A stretch of DNA of 64,000 nt, taken from NCBI RefSeq assembly GCF_042687825.1, contig NZ_JBHUQE010000015.1, positions 1 to 64,000 on the forward strand, given 5' to 3'. This document shows, in pieces, positions 1 through 8,275 of the stretch. This stretch comes from Sedimentitalea sp042687825 (GTDB taxonomy: Bacteria > Pseudomonadota > Alphaproteobacteria > Rhodobacterales > Rhodobacteraceae). A model generated the notes under the pieces. The model was not told where the DNA came from. It was given only the letters and a program-made list of their open reading frames with translations, and ran no database searches. The position numbers and the translations under genes were made by a program. Position 1 is the first letter of the stretch. Every line of letters starts with the position of its first letter.

Positions 1-24
1 TTCCCTCGGCGTTCCGATCTTCAC
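1..24 (-). CDS. Start of a pntA- or ald-like gene (partial)
   Basis: Only the first eight codons lie in the window. Read on the minus strand they start with GTG and give VKIGTPRE. This resembles the N-terminus of NAD(P) transhydrogenase subunit alpha (PntA, usually MKIGxPKE) and also that of alanine dehydrogenase, which shares the fold. A strong ribosome binding site, AGGGGGA, sits six bases before the GTG, which supports a real start. The rest of the gene lies beyond the left edge, so the choice between the two families stays open. Confidence 0.4.
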
Positions 25-99
25 GTCATGTCCCCCTATATCCCCCGATATGCCCAGCGCGGGCGTGCCATGCTGAAATTTGCAGGGACGTCCCTATCC

Positions 100-118
100 T
101 GCGCAACAATATTGCGCA
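100..118. promoter_or_regulatory. Operator-like dyad TGCGCAA-N5-TTGCGCA
   Basis: Two perfect 7-base arms are separated by five bases. The dyad lies about 75 bp upstream of the GTG of the left-edge gene and 50 bp beyond the 3' end of the methyltransferase gene. Position and symmetry fit a site for a dimeric repressor or activator of the left-edge gene. The regulator is not identifiable from this window. Confidence 0.35.
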
Positions 119-167
119 AGCATGGCGACAGGTTCCCGAGACGATGGTATTAGGTGGTGTCGGCAGG

Positions 168-617
168 TCACACCCAGCGGCGCACTTTCCGTTCATAGCG
201 CGCGAAATCCATGCGAAAAGCCCGCCGCAGACGGTCTTCCTCGGGCAGAATATAGCGTTTTTCGATCACCAGGAAGAAGATCGGGATCAGCGGCAGCGCC
301 AGCACCGCGTCAAATCGCAGAATCAGCCCGGCCAGGATCAGCGCATCGCCCAGATAGATCGGGTTGCGGGTGCGGCTGAAAATGCCGGTCTGGATCAGCC
401 TCTCGGGCGCGCCATGCGGATGCACGGTGGTGCGGTGGCGGCGAAATTCGGACAGGGCCAGCAGCAGCAGCAGCAGGCCGCCGCCGACCAGGATACCGCC
501 CAGCAGATCGGCCCAGGCGCCGCCAAAGCTCAGCCCCAGGGGCAGGTACCGCGCCTGCGCCCAGGCCAGTGCTATGAAAGCCACCAGCCAGACCTTCGGA
601 AGATCGAGCCACTTCAC
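168..617 (-). CDS. ICMT/PEMT-like membrane methyltransferase
   Basis: This 149-residue membrane protein belongs to the isoprenylcysteine carboxyl methyltransferase/phospholipid methyltransferase-like family. It has hydrophobic segments near residues 7-24, 35-55 and 88-118. The family's SAM-binding region appears as RTRNPIYLG followed by the C-terminal EE...F...YERKVRRWV block. Bacterial members methylate lipids or small substrates at the inner membrane, and the substrate here is unknown. The start is GTG, preceded by GAGGTGA at good spacing. The gene is convergent with kynU's neighbourhood and shows no operon partner. Confidence 0.75.
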   Translation of the reverse strand: MKWLDLPKVWLVAFIALAWAQARYLPLGLSFGGAWADLLGGILVGGGLLLLLLALSEFRRHRTTVHPHGAPERLIQTGIFSRTRNPIYLGDALILAGLILRFDAVLALPLIPIFFLVIEKRYILPEEDRLRRAFRMDFARYERKVRRWV

Positions 618-942
618 GGCTTCACCTCAATGCGGCGGCCGGACTTTCGACCGACCATTGGATCGAAAATTGCCGCGAAAGACGTTCCTGTTTTCGCCAT
701 CATGCCCCCGATTCCTGCTGATTTTCGGCGCGGCTTGCCCCTGACATTGCCGGCCGGCACATTCTGTGCCGATTCCGCTGCCCAGATCCACCGCCTGTGT
801 GCAGTTTTTTCGCCGCAGCGGCGTCGCGAACGCGCAGCCGCCCTTTGCAGGGGGGCCTGTGCAAAGGCTGGACAGCGCCGCCCGGCTGCCCTTAGACCGG
901 GGGTGGGCGGGCCAAATCCGTCCGGGCGCGAACAGGAAGCCG

Positions 943-2136
943 ATGACCGATTTTGCCGCCACCAGAACGATGTTTCAAATCCCCGAGGGCGTGATTTATC
1001 TGGACGGGAACTCGCTGGGTCCGCTGCCGGCGGCAGCGCCGGCGCGGGTCGCCGAGATGCTGACCCGGGAATGGGGCGACATGCTGATCACCGGCTGGAA
1101 CCGGGCCGGGTGGATGACGCAGCCCTTGTCGCTGGGCGACCGGGTGGGGCGGTTGATCGGGGCCGGGCTCGGGCAGGTGGTGCTGGGCGACACGTTGTCG
1201 ATCAAGGTCTATCAGGCTCTGGCCGCGGCGCTGGAAACCCGACCCGACAGGCGCGTGGTGCTCAGCGACAGCGGCAATTTCCCGTCCGATCTGTACATGG
1301 CCAAAGGGTTGCTGAAAACGCTGGGCAAGGGGCATGAATTGCGCGTCGTGCCGCCCGAGGCGGTGGCCGAGCACCTGACCGAAGAGATCGCGGTGCTGAT
1401 GCTGACCGAAGTCGATTATCGCACCGGGCGCTGGCACGACATGGCCGCGCTGACCCGTCAGGCGCATGCGGTGGGCGCAGCGACGGTATGGGACCTGGCC
1501 CATTCCGCCGGGGCCGTGCCCGTCGATCTGGCCGGCACGGCAGCGGATTTTGCCGTCGGCTGCACCTATAAGTACCTCAACGGCGGTCCCGGGGCGCCGG
1601 CCTTTATCTATGTCGCGCCACGCCATGCCGATCGCGCCCTGCCCGCCCTGTCCGGCTGGCTGGGCCATGACGCCCCTTTTGCCTTTGAGCCCGCCTATCG
1701 GCCCGGCAGCGGGGTGACGCGGATGCGGGTCGGCACCCCGCCAGTGATCCAGATGGCCGCACTGGATGCGGCTTTGGCCATTTGGGAGGGGGTCGACATC
1801 GGCGATCTGCGCCGCCGTTCCGTCGCGTTGTCGGACATGTTCATCGCTCAGATCGAGCAAACCTGCCCGATGCTGCGCCTGGCCAGCCCGCGGGACAGCG
1901 CCCGGCGGGGCAGTCAGGTCTCGTTTTATTGCGACGATGGTTATGCGGTCATGCAGGCCCTGATCGATCGCGGCGTGATCGGCGATTTCCGTTCACCGGA
2001 CCTGATGCGCTTTGGCGTGACTCCGCTGTATATCGACGAGACCGACTTGCGCCACGCCGCCGTGGTTCTTGCCGATGTGATGACGAACCGGCTTTGGGAT
2101 CGCCCCGAGTACAAGGTCCGGTCCGCCGTGACCTGA
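943..2136 (+). CDS. kynU: Kynureninase
   Basis: PLP-dependent kynureninase (397 aa, normal length) cleaves L-kynurenine to anthranilate and alanine in tryptophan breakdown. The N-terminal YLDGNSLGPLP motif is typical of the family. The PLP lysine is Lys210 in the block CTYKYLNGGPGAPAF. The frame is open further upstream, but the start at 943 is chosen because AGGAAG lies just before the ATG and because homologues begin close to the IYLDGNSLG motif. The other kynurenine-pathway genes (kynA, kynB) are not in this window. Downstream lies a region of decayed genes. Confidence 0.93.
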   Translation: MTDFAATRTMFQIPEGVIYLDGNSLGPLPAAAPARVAEMLTREWGDMLITGWNRAGWMTQPLSLGDRVGRLIGAGLGQVVLGDTLSIKVYQALAAALETRPDRRVVLSDSGNFPSDLYMAKGLLKTLGKGHELRVVPPEAVAEHLTEEIAVLMLTEVDYRTGRWHDMAALTRQAHAVGAATVWDLAHSAGAVPVDLAGTAADFAVGCTYKYLNGGPGAPAFIYVAPRHADRALPALSGWLGHDAPFAFEPAYRPGSGVTRMRVGTPPVIQMAALDAALAIWEGVDIGDLRRRSVALSDMFIAQIEQTCPMLRLASPRDSARRGSQVSFYCDDGYAVMQALIDRGVIGDFRSPDLMRFGVTPLYIDETDLRHAAVVLADVMTNRLWDRPEYKVRSAVT

Positions 2137-2340
2137 ACTGTGCTGGCCGCGCCGGAACATGCGTACCGCCTGGCGCCCCTGGTTCATCCATGTCCAGTAT
2201 GGACCCGGGCGGCACGGCAGGGGTCGGCCCGCAGCCAGCCCGCTCCCAGCAGCGCCGCCACCAGCGCCGCACAGCGCGTACAGGCCGGGTATTTCGAAAT
2301 CGCCGCCTTTGATCCCCCTGAGCACGGCGGTCAGCGTCGC
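2137..2340. other. Intergenic stretch without a supported gene
   Basis: Short open frames occur on both strands, but none has a ribosome binding site plus a convincing protein signature. On the minus strand one frame gives a short hydrophobic stretch (about 2235-2270) that could be the tail of a decayed membrane protein. This is too weak to name. The stretch leads into the pseudogene that follows. Confidence 0.4.
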
Positions 2341-2720
2341 GGATTATGACGCCGCGTCGATGCGGGGTTTTCCCGACACGGTCTTGGACAGGGTGACCCA
2401 CGCCGCCGGGCGCGGGGTCGCCTTGACCTGCAGTTTCGGCACACCTGTCGCGCAAGTGCAGATGATCGGCGGCATGATCCATGGGCTGTCAGCCGGGTGT
2501 TTCGGGGCAACCACCTTTGCCGGACATAAGGTCGAGCCCGTGAAATTCCCGGGTTATGAAGCGCAGCGCCCCCGCGACCGAGGTCGCGCTCCGGCAGACC
2601 AAGACGCATCTGGGCGGGGCGGGCGAACCCGGAATGCCACCGGCGATGCCGGCCCGTGGCACGGCGCCGTTCGATCTGGCCCGACGCCGCGCCCGCGTGA
2701 TGCCGTTCATGCACAGCTAG
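2341..2720 (+). pseudogene. Decayed IorB-like molybdopterin oxidoreductase remnant
   Basis: Two reading frames together resemble the C-terminus of isoquinoline 1-oxidoreductase beta subunit-like (xanthine dehydrogenase family) proteins. Up to about 2550 one frame reads GRGVAL..SFGTPVAQV, then jumps directly to QMIGGMIHGLSAG. The roughly 30 residues that normally lie between these blocks are missing. After about 2555 the match continues in another frame (2556-2720) with EVALRQTK, GGAGEPGMPPAMPA and a VMPF ending, which matches the family's GGxGEPGTPPxAPA terminus. An internal deletion, a frameshift and the loss of most of the gene mark it as a relic. It was judged by eye, not by alignment. Confidence 0.6.
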
Positions 2721-3282
2721 GATCTGTTGACCTGAGCGCGCGGCCCGCGCCATCGGACAGGGCCGGCCAGCCGCGCAGGATGTCCGCCAGAGCAGCCCAG
2801 TCGGTATATTCCGCGTCGGCATGCGGATCGACGTCCTGATCGCGTTGCGAGGCGATCCAGCGCATCGCCCAGGATTTGACGAAATCATACTGGGAAAAGC
2901 GGAACGCGCCCGCCACGTGATGGATCGCGTCCGGGCGCCACCCTGTGTCGTCGCAGAACCCGGCGGCGATCCGACGCAGTTCATGCCAGTCGCCGGGGTC
3001 TTTGCCCGCAGCCGCCAAGGACACCTGCAAGAACATCGTCGGCAGGGTGTTCAGCGCCGCGCCATGCGCCGTGGCGAACCCGGCCAGTTCGGATTGCAAA
3101 CGCCCGCCATGCACCGACCCGGCCAGAATGGCGGCATCGCAGGTGGCCAGTTCCAGAGGCTCGGCATCGGTGACCGCCAGCAGTTCGACAGCATGGCCCA
3201 GCGCGAACAACTGATCGGCGCAGAACCGGCAGATCTTGCGGGTCTGTCCCTCGGTCGTGGCATAACAGATCAGAATTCTCAT
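2707..3282 (-). CDS. HemG-like flavodoxin domain protein
   Basis: This 191-residue protein begins MRILICYATTEGQTRKI, the FMN phosphate-binding loop of the flavodoxin fold. It follows the pattern of menaquinone-dependent protoporphyrinogen IX dehydrogenase (HemG). The C-terminal half has KSWAMRWIA and EYTDWAAL, resembling HemG's end. HemG oxidises protoporphyrinogen IX to protoporphyrin IX in heme synthesis, but many relatives are uncharacterised flavodoxins. The start at 3282 is chosen at the MRIL methionine. The upstream in-frame methionines (to 3318) would add 12 residues without a match to the fold. The 3' end overlaps the adjacent pseudogene slightly. Confidence 0.7.
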   Translation of the reverse strand: MRILICYATTEGQTRKICRFCADQLFALGHAVELLAVTDAEPLELATCDAAILAGSVHGGRLQSELAGFATAHGAALNTLPTMFLQVSLAAAGKDPGDWHELRRIAAGFCDDTGWRPDAIHHVAGAFRFSQYDFVKSWAMRWIASQRDQDVDPHADAEYTDWAALADILRGWPALSDGAGRALRSTDPSCA

Positions 3283-3440
3283 CGTCCCACCCATGGTTTC
3301 GCTCCCCGCAGACACCATGTCACCGACCGGCAGGCCGCGCCTTGAGCCGGATCAACCCGGCGCTGCCGGCGGAAAACGGGGACGGGTTTCGCCAGCCATT
3401 AAGGCGGGGACCAAGCGGTGTTCAAAATCGAGCGCGGGTG

Positions 3441-4211
3441 TCAGCCGGTCTTGCGCAGGTCCGGTCGCGCCGCCCAAATCCGCACGGCATCGCCAAAGGC
3501 GCGAAACAGCGGCCGCGAGACAGGATCGTTGGCGGCGTCCCATTCCGGGTGCCACTGCACGGCCATGGTAAAGCCGGGCGCATCCTTGACAAGGATCGCC
3601 TCGGGGGTGCCGTCCGGCGCATGGCCCTCGATGACGATACGGCTGCCGGGATGCTTTATCCCCTGCCCGTGCAACGTGTTGGTCATCACCTCGGTGGCTC
3701 CGAACAGCTTGTGAAACGCGCCGCCCTCGACCAGCGTCACCTTGTGGCGCAACGCGAATTTCTCTTCCAGCGTGCCGTCCGGCGGCATCCGGTGGTTCAT
3801 CCGCCCCGGCAGATCCCGGATTTCGGGATAGAGCGTGCCGCCCATCGCCACGTTGACCTCTTGAAAGCCGCGGCAGATGCCGAAAAACGGCTGGCCGCGC
3901 TCGACGCAGGCACGCACCAGCGGCAGGGTGATCGCGTCCCGCGCCCGGTCAAAGGCGCCATGCGCCTCGGTCACCGCCTCGCCATATTCCTCGGGATGCA
4001 CGTTCGGCCGCCCGCCGGTCAGCAGGAACCCGTCGCAGGTCTGCAGCAGTTCGTCGACCGACAGAAACCGCGGGTCCGCCGGGATCAGCATCGGCATGCA
4101 GCCCGCGACCTCGGCCACGGCCTCGGAATTGTGCGACCCGCCGGCATGGGCCGGGTACTGGTCATTCAGCAGGTAGGAATTTCCGATGATGCCGACGATG
4201 GGGCGAGTCAC
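3441..4211 (-). CDS. puuD: Gamma-glutamyl-gamma-aminobutyrate hydrolase family (class I GATase-like)
   Basis: This 256-residue protein belongs to the peptidase C26/PuuD family. PuuD hydrolyses gamma-glutamyl-GABA to glutamate and GABA in putrescine catabolism. The catalytic cysteine is Cys113 in FFGICRGFQ. The partner His221 and Glu223 lie in QWHPEW, and GGRPNVHP forms the family's oxyanion region. The start is GTG with an excellent AAGGAG eight bases upstream. No other Puu pathway gene is nearby, so the exact substrate is inferred from family only. Confidence 0.82.
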   Translation of the reverse strand: MTRPIVGIIGNSYLLNDQYPAHAGGSHNSEAVAEVAGCMPMLIPADPRFLSVDELLQTCDGFLLTGGRPNVHPEEYGEAVTEAHGAFDRARDAITLPLVRACVERGQPFFGICRGFQEVNVAMGGTLYPEIRDLPGRMNHRMPPDGTLEEKFALRHKVTLVEGGAFHKLFGATEVMTNTLHGQGIKHPGSRIVIEGHAPDGTPEAILVKDAPGFTMAVQWHPEWDAANDPVSRPLFRAFGDAVRIWAARPDLRKTG

Positions 4212-4275
4212 GCGACTCTCCTTTGCTGTTGCCTAAGCCATGGCGCGCAGGCCTGTTGATCGCGGTCCGCGCCGC

Positions 4276-5208
4276 CTAAGAAGATGAGCGCCAACCCACC
4301 AAGGTCAATATCGATGTGAAGGGCACAACGCCACCATCCATCCGCGTCGCCGCTCCGGTCAACTCGGCGACGACCTGCATCTCGCGGCCCTGCGCACCGA
4401 CCAACCGGCCCATGATGGCGGTGATATCCGCCTGTAGGGATTGCCACTCGGTCGCCGCCGCGCCAGCCAGCACAGGATTGCGGGTTGCAAGACGGCCACC
4501 GCCGTTCAGCCGTCCGCCGCCGTTCACGATGTGAAAATCGAACCGGGTATCCGACACCGCCGCGTAACCAAAGAGTTCGGTCAGAGTGCCGACCGCCCCC
4601 GCGCCGTGCACCTGCAGCCGTCCCTGAACCGGAAACCCCAGCCCCGACAGATTGTGGATATCGCCCTGGACCGAGGTCACGAAAACCGTGCCGTGAACCG
4701 TATAGGTCCCGGGCACGAGCGGTCCCGTGTACATCTGTCCGCCGACGTACCCCTTGAGCCACGCGGTCAGCCACCCGGCGCGATCCAATGGACGGTTCTC
4801 GCCGGATTTAAGCCACGAGATTTCGCGGCTCTGCAATTCGGTTCCCGGTGCGGCCGCATGGCCATGCTGACCATGGTCGTCGGCCAAGCCGGAAAAGATC
4901 GACAGGGTTTCGCGGGCCAAGGGGCGGACCGGGTCAAAGATCCGTTCGAAATACTCCTGTCCCGGGGCCGTGCGCGTCAGCAAAAAGCCCCGCTCGGATT
5001 CCGCTGCTGTCAGGGTGCCGCTGGTCCGGTCCAGACAGACCTCGCTGATCACATTGTGGGTCTGGACCAGATCGGCCAGGCGGCTATAGGTGACGATCGC
5101 GATGCCCGCTTCGGCATTGCAGCCGTTCAATCCGACAAATTCGGCGGCGCGTACCGGCACCGCAGCGAGGGCGGCGAAACAGAGAAAAATGCAGATGCGC
5201 AGGTACAT
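4276..5208 (-). CDS. Secreted/periplasmic protein of unknown function
   Basis: A clear signal peptide starts at the methionine at 5208 (MYLRICIFLCFAALAAVPVRA, cleavage after about residue 21, before AEF). The mature part of roughly 290 residues has no domain I recognise. It has two early cysteines, a beta-rich middle with VPGTYTVHGTVFVTSVQG, and a short internal duplication GGGRLNGGGRLA. The C-terminus (VVPFTSILTLVGW) looks like a beta strand ending. The frame is open to 5301, but the upstream part is not protein-like and would mask the signal peptide. No function is proposed. Confidence 0.7.
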   Translation of the reverse strand: MYLRICIFLCFAALAAVPVRAAEFVGLNGCNAEAGIAIVTYSRLADLVQTHNVISEVCLDRTSGTLTAAESERGFLLTRTAPGQEYFERIFDPVRPLARETLSIFSGLADDHGQHGHAAAPGTELQSREISWLKSGENRPLDRAGWLTAWLKGYVGGQMYTGPLVPGTYTVHGTVFVTSVQGDIHNLSGLGFPVQGRLQVHGAGAVGTLTELFGYAAVSDTRFDFHIVNGGGRLNGGGRLATRNPVLAGAAATEWQSLQADITAIMGRLVGAQGREMQVVAELTGAATRMDGGVVPFTSILTLVGWRSSS

Positions 5209-5310
5209 GCAGGCATTCTGCAATGGTTTTTGCGCGAACACAAATGCGCGTTGTCCGTGGATAATCCGCGCGGTGGGCGCCCCAAGGCACACCACGGGCA
5301 CAGCCCCGGA

Positions 5311-5736
5311 TCAGATTTCGGCCACCAGCCCCGCGGCCTCGATTCCAGCGCGGGCGACGGCGGCGTCGTTGTCGGAACTGTCGCCCGTGACTCCGACTGC
5401 TGCCACCACCGCACCCTCGCGGTCGCGCACCAGCACCCCGCCTGGCACCGGCACGAGCTGGCCGCCGAAAAGCCCGTTCATCGCGGCCATGAAATAGGGC
5501 TGCTGTTCGGCCCGCGCCATCTGAGCCGTGCCGGCCATGCCCAGCATCACCGCGCCATGCGCCTTGCCATGGGCAATCGCGAACCGGCCGGGCGCCGCCC
5601 CGTCCGCGCGTTCAAAGGCCTGCACATGGCCACCGGAATCCAGCACCACCACCGACAACGGGTTCAACTGCAGTTCGTGCCCCTTTTCGAACGCCTTGCG
5701 AATGATCGTGCGCGCTTTGCGCTGTGAAAGACTCAT
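5311..5736 (-). CDS. GlcG/HbpS (DUF336) family protein
   Basis: This 141-residue GlcG/HbpS-family protein shows VVVLDSGGHVQAFERADGA near the N-terminus and VPGGVLVRD followed by GAVGVTGDSS-type residues near the C-terminus. Family members bind heme or cobalamin or occur in glycolate and diol catabolic operons without a settled role. GlcG is often linked to the glycolate locus. Here the gene follows malate synthase G (glcB) on the same strand, 117 bp downstream, which fits a glyoxylate-related context. The ATG is preceded by a GGGGGGAA ribosome binding site. Confidence 0.82.
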   Translation of the reverse strand: MSLSQRKARTIIRKAFEKGHELQLNPLSVVVLDSGGHVQAFERADGAAPGRFAIAHGKAHGAVMLGMAGTAQMARAEQQPYFMAAMNGLFGGQLVPVPGGVLVRDREGAVVAAVGVTGDSSDNDAAVARAGIEAAGLVAEI

Positions 5737-5802
5737 CTCAATTCCCCCCGAGATTATGCTTGTGACCAGGATTTCCGCCCGGCTCGGTAACCGATGTCCG
5801 CC

Positions 5803-5821
5803 CCCGCACAGACCGTGCGGG
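5803..5821 (-). terminator. GC-rich hairpin between glcB and the glcG-like gene
   Basis: CCCGCAC and GTGCGGG form a 7-bp stem with a 5-base loop, about 35 bp past the glcB stop. There is no T-run on the minus strand, so it may be a weak terminator, a processing site or an mRNA stabiliser rather than a strong terminator. Confidence 0.3.
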
Positions 5822-5853
5822 CGGTTCGACGCCCCTGCAGCGGCGCGCAGCGC

Positions 5854-8001
5854 TCACCCCTGCGCGGCGGCCTTTTTCTGCAGGCGCCGGGCGTGCAGCA
5901 CCGGCTCGGTATAGCCCGAGGGCTGCGTGCGCCCCTGGAACACCAGATCGCAGGCCGCCTGAAAGGCGATGCCATCAAAGCCGGGCGCCATCGGGCGATA
6001 GTCCGGATCATTGGCATTCTGGCCGTCGACCACCGCCGCCATGCGTTTCATCGCCTCCATCACCTGATCTGTGCCAACCACGCCGTGATGCAGCCAGTTC
6101 GCAATATGCTGGGCCGAGATGCGGCAGGTGGCGCGGTCTTCCATCAGGCCGACATCGTGGATATCGGGCACTTTCGAACAGCCGATCCCGTGGTCGATCC
6201 AGCGCACCACATAGCCCAGGATGCCCTGTGCGTTGTTCTCGACCTCGCGAATTTTCTGGGTGTCGGTCCAGCGGCGATAGGCGGCCAGGGGGATGTCCAG
6301 CACCGCATCGACATGGGCCCGCCGACCGCCGGCCCGCAGCCGGTCCTGAACCGCAAAGACATCGACCTTGTGGTAATGCAGCGCGTGCAGCACCGCCGCT
6401 GTCGGGCTGGGCACCCAGGCGGTATTGGCCCCGGCGCGCGGATGGGCGATCTTCTGGTCCAGCATCGCTTCCATCATGTCGGGCATGGCCCACATGCCCT
6501 TGCCGATCTGCGCCCGCCCCTGCAGGCCGCATTCCAGTCCGATATCGACATTGCGGTCCTCATAGGCGCCGATCCAGGTCTTGCGCTTGATGAAATCCTT
6601 GCGCGAGAACGCCCCGGCCTCCATCGAGGTGTGAATCTCGTCGCCCGTGCGGTCCAGAAAACCGGTATTGATAAAGGCCACGCGGCTCTTGGCGGCATGG
6701 ATGCATTGTTTCAGGTTGACGCTGGTGCGGCGTTCCTCGTCCATGATGCCGATCTTGACACTGTTGCGCGGCAGGCCCAGCACGTCCTCGACCAGATCAA
6801 AGGTGCGCACCGCAAAGGCGACCTCGTCCGGGCCGTGCATCTTGGGCTTGACCACATAGACCGACCCATGCACCGAATTGCCGCCGACGCGCCCCAGGTC
6901 ATGCTTGGCGATCATGACCGTCATCATCGCGTCCATCAGACCCTCGAACACCTCGTTGCCGTCGCGGTCCAGGATCGCCGGATTGGTCATCAGGTGGCCG
7001 ACATTGCGCACCCACAACAAGGCCCGCCCCTTCAGCGTCAGCGTGCCACCGTCGCGTCCGACATAGTCGCGATCCGGCGCCAGGCTGCGGGTCACCGGCT
7101 TGCCGCCCTTTTGCAGGGTGGCGGACAGGTCGCCGCGCATCAGCCCCAGCCAGTTGTCATAGGCCAGCACCTTGTCCTCGGCATCGACGCAGGCCACCGA
7201 ATCCTCGCAATCCATGATCGCCGACATGGCGCTTTCCAGGCGGATATCGGCCAGCCCGGCCTGATCGCGGCTGCCGATCGGATGGGCGCGGTCAAAGACC
7301 AGTTCGACATGCAGCCCGTGATTGACCAGCACCACCGCGTCGGGCGCCTTGGGATTGCCGCGATAGGCCACGAACTGCTCTGGGTCGGCCAGCGGCAGAT
7401 CGTCGATCAGCAGCGCGCCGTCATGCACGTGATAGCGGCGGGCATCGGCATGGCTGGTGCCGGCGACCGGAAACGCCTCGTCCAGGAACACCCGCGCCCG
7501 CGCGATGACCCGCGCGCCGCGGCCCCGGTCATAACCGCCCGCGGGGGGCGGGCTGCCCATCGCATCGGTGCCGTAAAGCCCGTCATACAGGCTGCCCCAG
7601 CGGGCATTGGCGGCGTTCAGCGCATAGCGGGCATTGGTGACCGGCACCACCAGTTGCGGCCCGGGCACCTGCGCGATCTCGGGATCCACATTGTCGGTGT
7701 CGATCTGAAAATCCGGCCCCTCGGGCAGCAGATATCCGATCTCTTGCAGGAACGCCTTGTAGGCCTCGTGATCATGCACCTGTCCGCGCCGCGTTACGTG
7801 CCAGGCGTCGATCTGGCGCTGCAGGTCGTCGCGCCGCGCCAGCAGCGCCCGGTTCTCGGGGCCCAGCACATGCACCAGCCGCGACAGGCCCGCCCAGAAA
7901 TCCGCCGGTGCGATGCCGGTGCCCGGCAGGGCGCGGGTCTCGACGAACTCGGCCAGAACCGGTGCGATCTGCAACCCTTCGATGATCCTGCGCTCAGTCA
8001 T
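5854..8001 (-). CDS. glcB: Malate synthase G
   Basis: Malate synthase G (715 aa, normal length) condenses glyoxylate with acetyl-CoA to form malate, in the glyoxylate bypass or glycolate use. Recognisable blocks include MDCEDSVACVDAEDK, GRDGGTLTLKGRALLWVRNVGHLM, RTSVNLKQCI and the late TAAVLHALHYHKVDV stretch. The start at 8001 is placed at MTERRIIEGLQ, where the homologous sequence begins. The frame stays open to 8295 but the extra part is not conserved in character. The gene is divergent from pepN, with a 274-bp shared upstream region. No isocitrate lyase is present. Confidence 0.95.
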   Translation of the reverse strand: MTERRIIEGLQIAPVLAEFVETRALPGTGIAPADFWAGLSRLVHVLGPENRALLARRDDLQRQIDAWHVTRRGQVHDHEAYKAFLQEIGYLLPEGPDFQIDTDNVDPEIAQVPGPQLVVPVTNARYALNAANARWGSLYDGLYGTDAMGSPPPAGGYDRGRGARVIARARVFLDEAFPVAGTSHADARRYHVHDGALLIDDLPLADPEQFVAYRGNPKAPDAVVLVNHGLHVELVFDRAHPIGSRDQAGLADIRLESAMSAIMDCEDSVACVDAEDKVLAYDNWLGLMRGDLSATLQKGGKPVTRSLAPDRDYVGRDGGTLTLKGRALLWVRNVGHLMTNPAILDRDGNEVFEGLMDAMMTVMIAKHDLGRVGGNSVHGSVYVVKPKMHGPDEVAFAVRTFDLVEDVLGLPRNSVKIGIMDEERRTSVNLKQCIHAAKSRVAFINTGFLDRTGDEIHTSMEAGAFSRKDFIKRKTWIGAYEDRNVDIGLECGLQGRAQIGKGMWAMPDMMEAMLDQKIAHPRAGANTAWVPSPTAAVLHALHYHKVDVFAVQDRLRAGGRRAHVDAVLDIPLAAYRRWTDTQKIREVENNAQGILGYVVRWIDHGIGCSKVPDIHDVGLMEDRATCRISAQHIANWLHHGVVGTDQVMEAMKRMAAVVDGQNANDPDYRPMAPGFDGIAFQAACDLVFQGRTQPSGYTEPVLHARRLQKKAAAQG

Positions 8002-8275
8002 ATGCGGTTCCCCCTGCCGGTTGTCGATGTCGGATTGCCGAACTTGGTTAGAGCAATTCGGCCTTTCGGGCAACGAAATGCGGCCCGCCAACTTGCTGCC
8101 AATGCCAAAAGGAGCTTCAACAAAATCAATAATATGGCCCGACAGGGGGGCGCCGCGACCGGCCCGGAAGGCGATCTTGACCGACCCTTCCCGCCGCGCT
8201 TGCGGCACCGTCATGCCGGCTTGCGGCCCGCGTGCGAAGTTTCTAACCTGCGCGAATTGACATTGCGAGGCCCCC

